Made by a program: the position numbers and the translations under genes
From: Gemmatimonadaceae bacterium
GTDB lineage: Bacteria; Gemmatimonadota; Gemmatimonadetes; Gemmatimonadales; Gemmatimonadaceae
Direction of reading: 5' to 3'
Assembly: GCA_016742275.1 (NCBI GenBank)
Contig: JACVCD010000002.1
Location: 186,001-250,000 of the forward strand
Length of the DNA stretch: 64,000 nt
The notes under the pieces: model-generated
Told to the model about the DNA's origin: nothing
The model's input: the letters and a program-made list of their open reading frames with translations, nothing else
Databases searched by the model: none
Shown: positions 33,966-44,276 of the stretch, one piece after another
Layout: each line of letters begins with the position of its first letter
Numbering within the stretch: position 1 is the stretch's first letter

Positions 33966-34391
33966 ATGTCCGGTTCGATCCGTATCATCCTGGCACTGCT
34001 GACGGGTCTTGTGGTGGGTGGCGTGGTGAACATGGGGTTGGTGATGCTCGGTCCGTCGCTCATCCCGCCGCCGCCGGGTGTGGACATGACAACCACCGAA
34101 GGGCTGCAGGCGTCGATGTCGTTGCTCGAGCCGCGGCATTTCATCATGCCGTTTCTTGCACATGCCGTGGGAACGCTGGTAGGCGCGATGGTTGGTGCAC
34201 TGATAGCCATTGAGCGGCGCGCGTTCGTGGCCTATGCCATCGGACTGGTGTTTCTGTGCGGTGGAGTGGCAGCGTGTTTCATGATCCCGGCACCGATGTG
34301 GTTCATGGTGCTGGATTTGCTCGCGGCATACATCCCGATGGCATGGATTGGGCTCAGTCTGGCGTATCGGATCAAACCCGCTTCAGCGTGA
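33966..34391 (+). CDS. Four-helix integral membrane protein, hypothetical
   Basis: A 141-residue protein with four predicted membrane helices (about 5-27, 55-80, 85-108 and 112-134). The first is followed by a PPPPGVDMTTTEGL loop, and a FIMPFLAHAVGTLVGA stretch lies in the second. The layout recalls small membrane proteins of unknown function common in Bacteroidota and Gemmatimonadota. No catalytic motif. Confidence 0.75.
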   Translation: MSGSIRIILALLTGLVVGGVVNMGLVMLGPSLIPPPPGVDMTTTEGLQASMSLLEPRHFIMPFLAHAVGTLVGAMVGALIAIERRAFVAYAIGLVFLCGGVAACFMIPAPMWFMVLDLLAAYIPMAWIGLSLAYRIKPASA

Positions 34392-34425
34392 ACTCTGCCA
34401 CGTTCTGGCGGTTCCTTGATAGTTC

Positions 34426-35211
34426 ATGAGCCCACGAAAACGCTTTCGCATTGACTCCGATGTGATCGGCAGTCCGTTTCTGACACGCGTAGGCATCAAG
34501 CCAGATCGTGTCGTGGAAGGCGAGCATCCGTTCACACTGCCAATTCTTTCCAACGGATTGTCACTCGAGTTCACGACGCCGGTCACCTTTCTTGTAGGAG
34601 AGAATGGGTCCGGTAAGTCGTCAGTGCTTGAAGCACTCGCATGGGCAACCGGATTTGGAGTGCAGGGCGGTAGTCGTGATCATCAGTTTGCCGATGATTC
34701 GGAGGGCAGCGCCCTTGGCCGCGCTCTGGCGCTGTCGTGGCGGCAGCGCATCAGCGACGGATTTTTTCTGCGCGCCGAGACCTTTCATCAGTTCTCCACG
34801 CACCTCGAGCAGGTCGACTCGAAGTTCTTCCGATACGGCGGCAAGTCGCTGCATCAGCGATCGCACGGAGAGGCATTTCTCGCATTGTTCGAGCATCGCT
34901 TCGATGAAGGCATCTATCTCCTGGACGAGCCCGAGGCTGCGCTCTCTCCGCAACGGCAATTGGCCTTCATGGCCATCATGCACGGATTGGCGAGGCAGCG
35001 CATTGCGCAATTCATCGTGGCAACGCACTCGCCGATTCTGTTGTGTCTTCCTGGGGCGCGTGTGCTCAGCTTTGAAGACGGTGTGATCAGCGAAACAGAC
35101 TATCAGGATACCGAGCATTATCGATTGACTCGCGAGTTTCTGATGGATCCGTCGCGGTACCTGCGGCATTTGCTGGCCGAGGACGAAGAGGACGATCACA
35201 GGGACGACTGA
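34426..35211 (+). CDS. ABC-type ATPase (AAA_21, RecF/SMC-like)
   Basis: A 261-residue soluble ATPase. Walker A is LVGENGSGKSSVLEAL, the signature motif is LHQRSHGEAFL, Walker B is GIYLLDEPEAALSP and the switch histidine is in IVATHSPILL. The DEPE form of Walker B and the late ATHSP motif are characteristic of AAA_21 stand-alone ATPases, which include OLD-like proteins but also many housekeeping homologues. No nuclease domain or partner gene is adjacent, so a defence role is not supported. The acidic tail EDEEDDHRDD is notable. Confidence 0.9.
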   Translation: MSPRKRFRIDSDVIGSPFLTRVGIKPDRVVEGEHPFTLPILSNGLSLEFTTPVTFLVGENGSGKSSVLEALAWATGFGVQGGSRDHQFADDSEGSALGRALALSWRQRISDGFFLRAETFHQFSTHLEQVDSKFFRYGGKSLHQRSHGEAFLALFEHRFDEGIYLLDEPEAALSPQRQLAFMAIMHGLARQRIAQFIVATHSPILLCLPGARVLSFEDGVISETDYQDTEHYRLTREFLMDPSRYLRHLLAEDEEDDHRDD

Positions 35212-35307
35212 CGAGCTGCACGAAAAGGGTGTTGGAGACGGCGGCAACCATCCGTTTCGGTGTGGGGTCAAAAAGGTATACGTTTCTGACACTCTTCCGG
35301 GTTCCCC

Positions 35308-36252
35308 ATGCTGCTGTCCCGCTGCTGGTTTCCTACGGCGTTCGTTGCCATCGCATTGGCTGCGCCAGCCGACGCCCAGTCGTGGCAGAATGTGCCGCGC
35401 GCTCCACTCGGCACGTTCTCCTACGATCAGCGCGCACCACTCGACTATCGCGAAGAGCCGGCGGCATCCGCGGATTCTTCCCTGCGTACGGCTTCCGTGA
35501 GTTTCAACAGCCCGAGCGCTGGTCGTGTGACTGGCTTGCTGATGCGACCGGCAAGTGCGGTCAATAACGGACGGACATTGGCCGGCATCGTGGTGCTACA
35601 TGGATTGCCTGGTGACGCGCGTGGTGCGTTGCGTTCGCAGGGACCTGAACTCGCGAAACGTGGCGCGGTTGTGCTGGCGATTGATGCACCGTGGGTACGG
35701 CGCAATGGCATGCCGGATATGACCACGCGCGACAGTGTAGAGCAGGTGCAGCTCATGCGCGATCTGCGCCGCGCTGTCGATGTATTGATAGCGCGCACCG
35801 ATGTCGATAGCACGCGCATTGGATATGTGGGCGGCAGCTACGGTGGCGCTATGGGTACACTCTTTGTAGCGCTCGAACCGCGACTGCGTGCAGCGGCGTT
35901 GTTCGTTGCGGATGGTGGACTCGTGGCCCACTCCACCGCGCCTGATGGTTCGGCGGTTGGCCCCCTGGCTTCACTCTCTGCGCGTGAGCAGGCGGCATGG
36001 CGCAATGCGATGTGGCCCATCGAGCCGCAACGTTTCGCCTCCTACATCACCCGAACACCGGTGCTGCTGCAGAATGGACGCAACGATACGATGGTTTCCA
36101 ATGAAGACGCAGAGTCATTGCACAAGGCGATCACGAGTCCCAAGGCCATCGAGTGGTATGACTCGGGTCATGGGCTGCCGCGCGCGGCGTTCAATGCACG
36201 GGTGGCGTGGTTGACTGCGCAGCTTGGTTTGAGGGCGGCTCAGAACCCGTAG
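35308..36252 (+). CDS. Exported alpha/beta hydrolase (dienelactone hydrolase-like)
   Basis: A 314-residue protein with a signal peptide ending in APADAQ. The alpha/beta hydrolase triad can be read: nucleophile in YVGGSYGGAMG, aspartate in NGRNDTMVSN, histidine in YDSGHGLPRAA. The oxyanion region is VVLHGLPGD. Such enzymes act as esterases or peptidases in the periplasm. The last 62 bases overlap the 3' end of the membrane protein gene on the other strand; that overlap includes a short copy-like relative of the repeat at 44056. Confidence 0.9.
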   Translation: MLLSRCWFPTAFVAIALAAPADAQSWQNVPRAPLGTFSYDQRAPLDYREEPAASADSSLRTASVSFNSPSAGRVTGLLMRPASAVNNGRTLAGIVVLHGLPGDARGALRSQGPELAKRGAVVLAIDAPWVRRNGMPDMTTRDSVEQVQLMRDLRRAVDVLIARTDVDSTRIGYVGGSYGGAMGTLFVALEPRLRAAALFVADGGLVAHSTAPDGSAVGPLASLSAREQAAWRNAMWPIEPQRFASYITRTPVLLQNGRNDTMVSNEDAESLHKAITSPKAIEWYDSGHGLPRAAFNARVAWLTAQLGLRAAQNP

Positions 36253-36817
36253 ATCCGGTGCGGGGCCGAGTGATTTGAACAGCGCACGCAGTTGAACCAA
36301 CTGTCCGATAATTCGAAGTCGGCGATTCGAGCAGATCAGCATCGTCCACCGCAAGTAGCTCCGCACTCTGCGCACGCCGCGCAATCAGCAACGACCCCGT
36401 CGCCGATGCGGTGCTGAACAACACGACCGGCGTGAAGATGATGGCCGCGTGTTTCCAGATCCCCAATCCATACTCGGCGATGCGCGCCGTATCGGTTAGC
36501 ACCATGAGGGCAGGCAGTGCCGCAAGCAGTGCGCCGCCCAGAGCTCCCCAGATGGCTACACTGCGCATCGACAACTCATGGAATCGTTTGCGACGCGCGA
36601 CGACGCCAACGATCGCCGCGTAGAACGCACCGGCGAAAAATCCCGGCACTCCCATGGCCGGTAGCGGTGCATCGAATACGCGAAAGAATCCATCCCACGG
36701 GAGGAACGGGAAGACGAGACTGCTGACTCCGATCAGCAGTCCGCCAAAGGCCCACGCCACCGCCCACGTGAGGGCAGTGCCAAGTATTCCGCGAATGCGG
36801 CGCAACACGGTCGTCAT
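36191..36817 (-). CDS. Membrane protein of unknown function
   Basis: A 208-residue protein with four predicted helices in its first 150 residues (about 12-35, 53-75, 87-110, 120-143; e.g. AWAFGGLLIGVSSLVF and VAIWGALGGALLAALPAL). The 50-residue C-terminal tail is polar and low in complexity (TGSTGSEPPSNQAAQSTTPP), and is encoded where the gene overlaps the convergent hydrolase gene; part of it derives from a repeat-like sequence. I recognise no family. Confidence 0.72.
   Translation of the reverse strand: MTTVLRRIRGILGTALTWAVAWAFGGLLIGVSSLVFPFLPWDGFFRVFDAPLPAMGVPGFFAGAFYAAIVGVVARRKRFHELSMRSVAIWGALGGALLAALPALMVLTDTARIAEYGLGIWKHAAIIFTPVVLFSTASATGSLLIARRAQSAELLAVDDADLLESPTSNYRTVGSTACAVQITRPRTGSTGSEPPSNQAAQSTTPPVH
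36269..36313. repeat. Short relative of the inverted-repeat element at 44056
   Basis: The sequence tttgaacagcgcacgcag is joined directly to ttgaaccaactg. At 44056-44213 near-identical ends (tttgaactgcgcacgcag and ttaaaccaactg) flank a longer inverted repeat. The copy here looks like the element with its interior deleted, placed in the tail-coding end of the membrane protein gene. Confidence 0.5.
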
Positions 36818-36899
36818 ACAGATTCCAGGGTCGGTGTTTATCGCACTTTACACTGCAAAGCACTTGCCGAACAGTCCCCTGGTGACGATACTCAACCGT

Positions 36900-37532
36900 A
36901 TGCCCCCCAATCCCAAGGAAACGCCCGCCCTCCATGATCGGGCGTTACAGGATTTGTCGTTTATTCGACGTACCATGGAGGGGGCAGCCTCCTTTACTGA
37001 TGTTCCAGGGTGGGGGCTGGTCGGAGTTGGCAGTACCGCATTGGTAGCAGCTCCGATCGCGGCTCAGCAATCCACACCGGTCCGGTGGATCAGTGTCTGG
37101 ATGATCACCGCCGTGGTGGCCGTCGGCTTTGGCAGCGCGGCCATGCTGCGCAAAATGCGACGCCGGGTGACGACGGGCGAGGCGCTGCAGTTCACGACGC
37201 CGACGCGGAAGTTTCTGTTTGGATTTTGGCCCGCCATTCTCGTGGGGGCCGTCCTGACAGCTGCGCTCACGGACCCTTTCACCCCCGGAATCGAAGCCCA
37301 TGTCACGTCGCGTCTCTTGCCGGGGCTTTGGCTTCTGCTTTATGGACTCGGTGTGATGACCGCTGGCGCGTACTCCATTCGCGCCGTGCCGCTCATGGGC
37401 ATGGTGTTCATGGCCCTCGGCACCATCACGCTTCTTGTACCTTTCGCGATTGGCGATGTGATGATGGCGCTCGGTTTTGGTCTGCTGCAACTGGCGTTCG
37501 GTATCCACATTGCCCGGAGACATGGTGGCTAA
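36900..37532 (+). CDS. Multi-spanning membrane protein paired with a winged-helix regulator
   Basis: A 210-residue protein with six predicted helices after a cytoplasmic N-terminus that contains ALQDLSFIRRTMEGAASFT, a motif I recall from membrane proteins encoded just before small transcriptional regulators. Helices include GWGLVGVGSTALVAAPIA, WISVWMITAVVAVGFG and LLPGLWLLLYGLGVMTAGAY. The function is not known. Its end overlaps the regulator start by 11 bases. Confidence 0.82.
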   Translation: MPPNPKETPALHDRALQDLSFIRRTMEGAASFTDVPGWGLVGVGSTALVAAPIAAQQSTPVRWISVWMITAVVAVGFGSAAMLRKMRRRVTTGEALQFTTPTRKFLFGFWPAILVGAVLTAALTDPFTPGIEAHVTSRLLPGLWLLLYGLGVMTAGAYSIRAVPLMGMVFMALGTITLLVPFAIGDVMMALGFGLLQLAFGIHIARRHGG

Positions 37533-37959
37533 GCGCGATGGCAACACCGCACGAGCCAGAACCTCGGCTCACGCGCCGACACCTGTATCAGCTTCCGCGT
37601 CAGCACCCGCCAAGAAGCGTGAGGAGAGTACGCCATTGTCGGCTATCGACGGAAATCAGTCCATTCCCATGGAGCTCGATCGGGTTATCCACGAGCGCAT
37701 GCGATTGGCTATCGTGAGTGCCCTGGCGGTACACGAGTCGTTGACGTTCAACGAGCTGAAGAGTCTTCTGGATGCATCCGACGGCAATGTGTCGGTGCAT
37801 GCCCGCAAGCTGGAAGACGCGGGATACATCACTTGCAGCAAGGGTTTCGATGGCCGAATTCCCCGTACGGAATATCGGTTGGCACCGGAAGGCCGAGCCG
37901 CACTCGAACGCTATCTCGCGCACATGGAAGCACTGATCAAGCGGGTTGGGGGCGCATGA
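37522..37959 (+). CDS. Winged-helix transcriptional regulator (MarR-like, HTH_27)
   Basis: A 145-residue regulator. A low-complexity Ala/Pro/Ser N-terminus (about 10-40) precedes the wHTH domain: RVIHERMRLAIVSALAVHES, LTFNELKSLLDASDGNVSVHARKLEDAG and the wing TEYRLAPEGRAALERYL. This is the HTH_27-type domain that often regulates the adjacent membrane protein gene. GGAGA lies just before the ATG. Start and stop overlap both neighbours (ATGA into uppS). Confidence 0.9.
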   Translation: MVAKRDGNTARARTSAHAPTPVSASASAPAKKREESTPLSAIDGNQSIPMELDRVIHERMRLAIVSALAVHESLTFNELKSLLDASDGNVSVHARKLEDAGYITCSKGFDGRIPRTEYRLAPEGRAALERYLAHMEALIKRVGGA

Positions 37960-38708
37960 AGCGCACTGCAGGTATTCCCTCGCACGTGGCCATCATCATG
38001 GATGGCAACGGCCGTTGGGCGAGCAGCCGTGGACGTCCGCGCTGGATGGGTCATGCGCGCGGTGCCCGCACTGCACGCGAAGTGGTGGCGCACTGCGCAC
38101 GACTGGGTGTGAAGGATCTTTCGCTGTACGCGTTCTCCAGCGACAACTGGAAGCGTCCGCGAGAGGAAGTGGGTTTCCTGCTCGATCTTTTCGCTTCACA
38201 CCTCGAGTCGCAACTGGCCGAGTTGGTGCAGCATGGTATTCGACTCAGCATTTTTGGTCGACGTGATCGTCTACCCGACGCGCTGGTGAAAGCCATCGAT
38301 GTCGCGGAAGCACGAACGGCACATGGACGACGCATGCATCTGCGCGTGGCCATTGACTACTCCAGCCGCGATGCCATCGAGCGTGCGTTTGCGGCAGGCG
38401 ATCAGCCGGAGCCAGAAACGCAGCATCAGTTGTTGCCGCCGGTCGATCTGCTCGTGCGTACTGGTGGTGAGCGTCGGTTGTCGGACTTCCTGCTGTGGGA
38501 GTGCGCCTACGCCGAACTGGCGTTTCTGGATGTGCACTTCCCGGACCTTAGCACCAATGATCTCGATGTCGTGTTCGCGGATTTCGCGAAGCGCGATCGA
38601 CGATATGGTGCAGCGCCAAAGGCGAGTGAGTCGGTTCGTCAGGTAGAGAACGATGCCGCTGACGTGCCAGCTGCGCGTCCGGTGACCCACGCCCAGAGAA
38701 AGTTGTAA
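37956..38708 (+). CDS. uppS: Isoprenyl (undecaprenyl) diphosphate synthase
   Basis: A 250-residue cis-prenyltransferase that makes the C55 lipid carrier for cell-wall synthesis. Conserved motifs are HVAIIMDGNGRWA (catalytic Asp), GHARGARTAREVV, LSLYAFSSDNWKRP, RTGGERRLSDFLLWE and AYAELAFLDVHFPD. The usual RISNFLLWQ appears as RLSDFLLWE, still with the pyrophosphate-binding arginines. The start overlaps the regulator stop (ATGA), an unusual neighbourhood; most uppS genes sit next to cdsA, so a second copy elsewhere is possible. The last 70 bases overlap the convergent flavoprotein gene. Confidence 0.94.
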   Translation: MKRTAGIPSHVAIIMDGNGRWASSRGRPRWMGHARGARTAREVVAHCARLGVKDLSLYAFSSDNWKRPREEVGFLLDLFASHLESQLAELVQHGIRLSIFGRRDRLPDALVKAIDVAEARTAHGRRMHLRVAIDYSSRDAIERAFAAGDQPEPETQHQLLPPVDLLVRTGGERRLSDFLLWECAYAELAFLDVHFPDLSTNDLDVVFADFAKRDRRYGAAPKASESVRQVENDAADVPAARPVTHAQRKL

Positions 38709-39883
38709 CCACCGATCGGGCCGAAGGCGTCGAGCACTTCGCCACAGAGAAACAATCCCGCGTGCCGCTTGCTTTGCATGGTGCGCGGGTCGATTTCGGC
38801 GAGTGGTACTCCACCGCCCATGACTTCGGCCTTCTTGTAGCCTTCGTCGCCATTCCATGGCAGCACGCCGCGCACCAGTGTGTCAATCAGGCGGCGACGC
38901 TCCTCGCGTGTGAGCTCCGCGAGAGTGCGTGTGGGATCGACCTGCGCCTGCGCGAGCAGCACGGCGCTCAGGCGATCGGGCAATTCATTGCGCACGACGG
39001 TGCTGACCTGACGTGTGCCGTGTCCGCCTTTCTCCGGTCGCAAGCGCGTGTCCCATGCCGCTTCGTCGAGATCGGTCCACTGCACACGAAGCACGGCTGG
39101 TGGATTGGCATTCTCGAGACGTGAGCGCACGAGCACATGTGAGACATTGAGCGCCGATGGGCCGCTGTAGCCGCGATGCGTAAACAGAAAGCCACCGCTT
39201 GCCTTGGCGTCGCGGCCCGCACCGCGCGCATCAAGTGTCACGCTGAATGAAATGCCCGAGAGCTCCGCAAACACCGGATCATTCGACGTGATGGGCGTGA
39301 GCGCTGCATAGGTGGGATGCAGGGTGTGGCCCAGGCGTTCGAGAATGCGAAGGCCAGTTCCATCGCTGCCGGTGTTGGGCACTGAGAGTCCACCGGTGGC
39401 GACAATCACCGCGTCGGCAATGATGGGCGCGTCGGTCGTGGTGTGCACAGCCCACCGATTGTCTTCGCGCACGATGCCCGTGACGAGCGTTTCCATGCGC
39501 AGCTCTACACCACGACGCGTGGCCAATGCGAGCAGTCCATCGCGCACATCACGCGCTTTGTGCGAAGACGGAAACATCTTGGCTGACTCCACTTCTTCTT
39601 CGAGCGAGATACCGACTTCGTTTTCGAAGAACAATTTCTGTTCCGCCAGCGGCCACGCGCGCACGATCTTGCGCAGCGTGTTGGGCGAGGAGTCGGTCAC
39701 GAAGCGCGATTCATCGAGACGTGCGGGCAGCACATTGCACCGCCCACCGCCGCTGATGAGAATCTTTCGGCCACCATCGCGCGTGCGCTCGATCAGCACC
39801 GTGTCGGCGCCTCCGGTTGCTGCGAAGATGGCGGCCATGGTGCCGGCGGCCCCTGCTCCTATCACTACGACGCGCCGCTTCAT
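38639..39883 (-). CDS. HI0933-family FAD-dependent oxidoreductase
   Basis: A 414-residue flavoprotein of the aminoacetone oxidase / BaiN-like group. The FAD motif is VVVIGAGAAGTMAAIFAA, then GRKILISGGGRCNVLPA, and the C-terminal FAD contact is CGEVLDAFGPIGGYNF. A second nucleotide-contact stretch is DAVIVATGGLSVPNTGSDG. The exact substrate of these proteins is unsettled. I start it at the ATG at 39883 (MKRRVVVIG), the conserved edge; a frame open to 40066 would add an unconserved polar stretch, with an ATG at 39979 as alternative. Confidence 0.9.
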   Translation of the reverse strand: MKRRVVVIGAGAAGTMAAIFAATGGADTVLIERTRDGGRKILISGGGRCNVLPARLDESRFVTDSSPNTLRKIVRAWPLAEQKLFFENEVGISLEEEVESAKMFPSSHKARDVRDGLLALATRRGVELRMETLVTGIVREDNRWAVHTTTDAPIIADAVIVATGGLSVPNTGSDGTGLRILERLGHTLHPTYAALTPITSNDPVFAELSGISFSVTLDARGAGRDAKASGGFLFTHRGYSGPSALNVSHVLVRSRLENANPPAVLRVQWTDLDEAAWDTRLRPEKGGHGTRQVSTVVRNELPDRLSAVLLAQAQVDPTRTLAELTREERRRLIDTLVRGVLPWNGDEGYKKAEVMGGGVPLAEIDPRTMQSKRHAGLFLCGEVLDAFGPIGGYNFLWAWVTGRAAGTSAASFST

Positions 39884-40059
39884 GCGTTCGAGTACCCGCT
39901 TTCGTTGCCGTTGGTCTTTCGTATCCTGCGAGGAACTTGGCGAGTTCCGGCCCATTGGGGAATTGCTGCTATCGGTCATCGTCAGATGGCCGTTGGCCCC
40001 GTCAGTGCTGACATTGCGTGCGATGCCCCATTGAATGCGGATTTTCCCGAGGAGATCCC

Positions 40060-40653
40060 GTGTCATTTGGTCGAGTTCTGCGGTACGCGGTATGTGTCGG
40101 TGTGCTGGTCATTCAGGCACCGGCGCTTGTCGCGCAATCCGCTGCTTCCGCTTCCGCTTCAGCGCCCGCGCCGGCATCCACCCCAACCCCAGATCCTGCA
40201 GATGTCGCGTCCGTCGACGCGATCATCACCGCACTCTACGCGTCAATCTCCGGCCCCAAGGGCGCGCCGCGTGATTTCGATCGCCTGCGCACACTCATGG
40301 GTCCCAACGCACGCTTTGTTCCCACCGGTGTGACGCAGGCGGGAGCCTCATGGCTCCGCAACTGGAGTGTGGAGGAATACATCACCGCCGCAGGTCCGGG
40401 TCTCATGGCGAATGGCTTCTTCGAGAAAGAGATCGGGCGACGCAGCGACAAGTTCGGACAGGTCACGCATGTGTGGAGCGCGTACGATTCGCGCACCACG
40501 CCAACGAGCGAGCCGTTTCAGCGTGGCATCAACAGCATTCAGTTGTTCAACAATGGGAAGCGGTGGTTCATTCTGTCGGTCATGTGGGATTCCGAACGAG
40601 AGGGGAATCCGATTCCGGCTGATCGATTGGGATCGAAGGGGGAGGAGGATTAG
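40060..40653 (+). CDS. Exported NTF2/SnoaL-like protein
   Basis: A 197-residue protein. The GTG start at 40060 is preceded by GAGGAG with 5-base spacing, which decides it. A signal peptide (LRYAVCVGVLVIQAPALVAQ) is followed by an Ala/Pro/Ser linker and a nuclear-transport-factor-2-like domain: ALYASISGPKGAPRDFDRL, MGPNARFVP, VEEYITAAGP, then the strand end KRWFILSVMWDSE. Such domains bind small ligands or act as enzymes; no catalytic pair is evident. Confidence 0.85.
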   Translation: MSFGRVLRYAVCVGVLVIQAPALVAQSAASASASAPAPASTPTPDPADVASVDAIITALYASISGPKGAPRDFDRLRTLMGPNARFVPTGVTQAGASWLRNWSVEEYITAAGPGLMANGFFEKEIGRRSDKFGQVTHVWSAYDSRTTPTSEPFQRGINSIQLFNNGKRWFILSVMWDSEREGNPIPADRLGSKGEED

Positions 40654-40677
40654 AGGGAAAAGATGGCGCGAGGATCA

Positions 40678-40772
40678 GAGGATTTGAGGATAAGAGTGCG
40701 GGCCCTGGGGGCACCTGATGTTGCAAGGTGTCCCCAGGGCCCGCTCTCCTGTCCTCAGATCCTCAAATCCTC
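40678..40772. repeat. Composite inverted repeat / terminator between 40060 gene and katG
   Basis: Inner arms of 19 bp (40698-40716 and 40726-40744, one G-T wobble) with a 9-nt loop are enclosed by outer arms of 14 bp (gaggatttgaggat at 40678-40691; its complement at 40759-40772). Further GGATC/CCTC-rich copies of the outer motif continue on the right. It lies between convergent stops and can terminate both genes; the nested build suggests an interspersed chromosomal element. Confidence 0.7.
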
Positions 40773-40803
40773 ACGCCATCTGTTCCTCGGATCCTCAGCA
40801 ACC

Positions 40804-43104
<2,301 letters not shown>

Positions 43105-43141
43105 TGGGGTTTCATCTATATGAGACATAGGTGTTATCTAT
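43105..43141. promoter_or_regulatory. OxyR operator between katG and oxyR
   Basis: ATAGgTgttAtCTAT at 43127-43141 fits the OxyR half-operator ATAGnTnnnAnCTAT at every fixed position. Exactly 22 bp away, 43105-43119 keeps the right half (T..., A, n, CTAT) of a second copy, so the two CTAT/ATAG sets are separated by 7 bases as for a tetramer site. It ends 5 bases before the oxyR ATG, which allows autorepression, and abuts the katG -35. Confidence 0.85.
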
Positions 43142-43146
43142 AGCTC

Positions 43147-44034
43147 ATGGACAGCATCCTACTGCGGGCTTTTTTGGAGACAGCGGACGCGGGCTCTCTG
43201 AGTCGGGCGGCGAGCCAGCTGGGATTGTCTCAGCCCTCGCTGACGGCGCAGATCCAGCGTCTCGAGAAGCATCTGGGCACGCCACTGTTTGCGCGGCACG
43301 GTCGTGGTGTGACGCTGACGGACGCAGGACGTGCGTTGTATCCGCGGGCGAGGCGTCTGCTCGATGAATTGCGGGCTACGGAAGATGCGGTCAGGCGCGA
43401 AGGCGCCGATGGCGTGGGGACGCTGAGTGTGGGAGCCATTCCTACGATTGCGCCCTATGTGTTGCCGGCCGCGCTGCGTCGATTGCGGCTACGACACGCG
43501 ACGCTGCGGGTGGATCTGCGCGAGGACTACAGCGCGGTGCTGGCGCGGTTGCTCTTGGACGGTGAACTCGATGTGGTAATTGCCGCGCAGCCCTATGCGT
43601 TCGAGCATCTCGAGACAGAGGTGTTGGGTTCGGATGCACTGGTGGTGGCGGTTCCGGCCTCGCATGCCGCGGCGCGCGCGGGGCGCATCACGTTGGCGCA
43701 GCTGCGGGATACGCCGGCGGTGACTCTCGATCCGGCGCATTGTCTTGGCGAACAAGTCGCAGGGTTTTGCTCCAGTCATCAGGTGCTGCCATCAGTGGTG
43801 TGCCGGAGTGCGCAGCTGGCGACGGTGCTCGAGCTGGTTGGGGCCGATGTGGGGTTGTCGATTGTGCCAGCCATGGCGGCGGCGCGGCACAACACGCCGC
43901 AGTGTGCGTATGTGCCGCTCGTGGATCATGTGTTGCAGCGGGAGATCGTGGCCGTCTGGCGGCGAGGCGCAGAGCAGGCGGTACACGCGCGGGCGTTTGT
44001 GGAGTGTGTGCGGGATGTGGTGAGGGGGTGGTGA
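43147..44034 (+). CDS. oxyR: LysR-family peroxide sensor OxyR
   Basis: A 295-residue LysR regulator. The N-terminal helix-turn-helix reads LLRAFLETADAGSLSRAA, then LSQPSLTAQIQRLEKHLG. The regulatory domain contains HCLGEQVAGFC, matching the redox-active disulphide loop of OxyR, with cysteines at positions 199 and 208, the same numbers as in the E. coli protein. Oxidation of this pair by hydrogen peroxide switches OxyR into an activator. The divergent gene is katG, and the operator lies between them, so target and role follow directly. Confidence 0.95.
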   Translation: MDSILLRAFLETADAGSLSRAASQLGLSQPSLTAQIQRLEKHLGTPLFARHGRGVTLTDAGRALYPRARRLLDELRATEDAVRREGADGVGTLSVGAIPTIAPYVLPAALRRLRLRHATLRVDLREDYSAVLARLLLDGELDVVIAAQPYAFEHLETEVLGSDALVVAVPASHAAARAGRITLAQLRDTPAVTLDPAHCLGEQVAGFCSSHQVLPSVVCRSAQLATVLELVGADVGLSIVPAMAAARHNTPQCAYVPLVDHVLQREIVAVWRRGAEQAVHARAFVECVRDVVRGW

Positions 44035-44055
44035 GTCCGGTTGGGCGGCGAGCTG

Positions 44056-44213
44056 GTTTGAACTGCGCACGCAGAGGCGCAGAGAGCCGCGGAGTCGCAG
44101 AGGGGTCGACGCACTGACAGAGACTCAATTCAAAAATTCATTGCTGCAGTTGCTGTTCCTCTGCGACTCTGCGTTTCTCCGCGGCTCTGCGTGAGCGGTT
44201 AAACCAACTGGCG
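44056..44213. repeat. Long imperfect inverted-repeat element
   Basis: The arms 44068-44103 and 44158-44193 pair over about 36 bases with a few mismatched blocks, both made of short variants of cgcagag/ccgcggag modules. The pairing continues outward (ggtttgaactgcg against the complement of gagcggttaaacc). The 54-nt interior is AT-rich. Similar module-built elements are a known sight in intergenic DNA of Gemmatimonadota genomes as I recall. It fills most of the 242-bp gap between oxyR and the S41 gene and may act as a terminator. Confidence 0.75.
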
Positions 44214-44276
44214 TATCGATCCAAACCTTCCAGACCGCACAAACATCCAAGAGACACCCTCCCTCCTGGATACTAC

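Noticed and set aside
34426-35211. Defence-type OLD/AAA ATPase
   Set aside because: The ATPase has no nuclease domain and no effector partner; stand-alone AAA_21 proteins are common in ordinary genomes.
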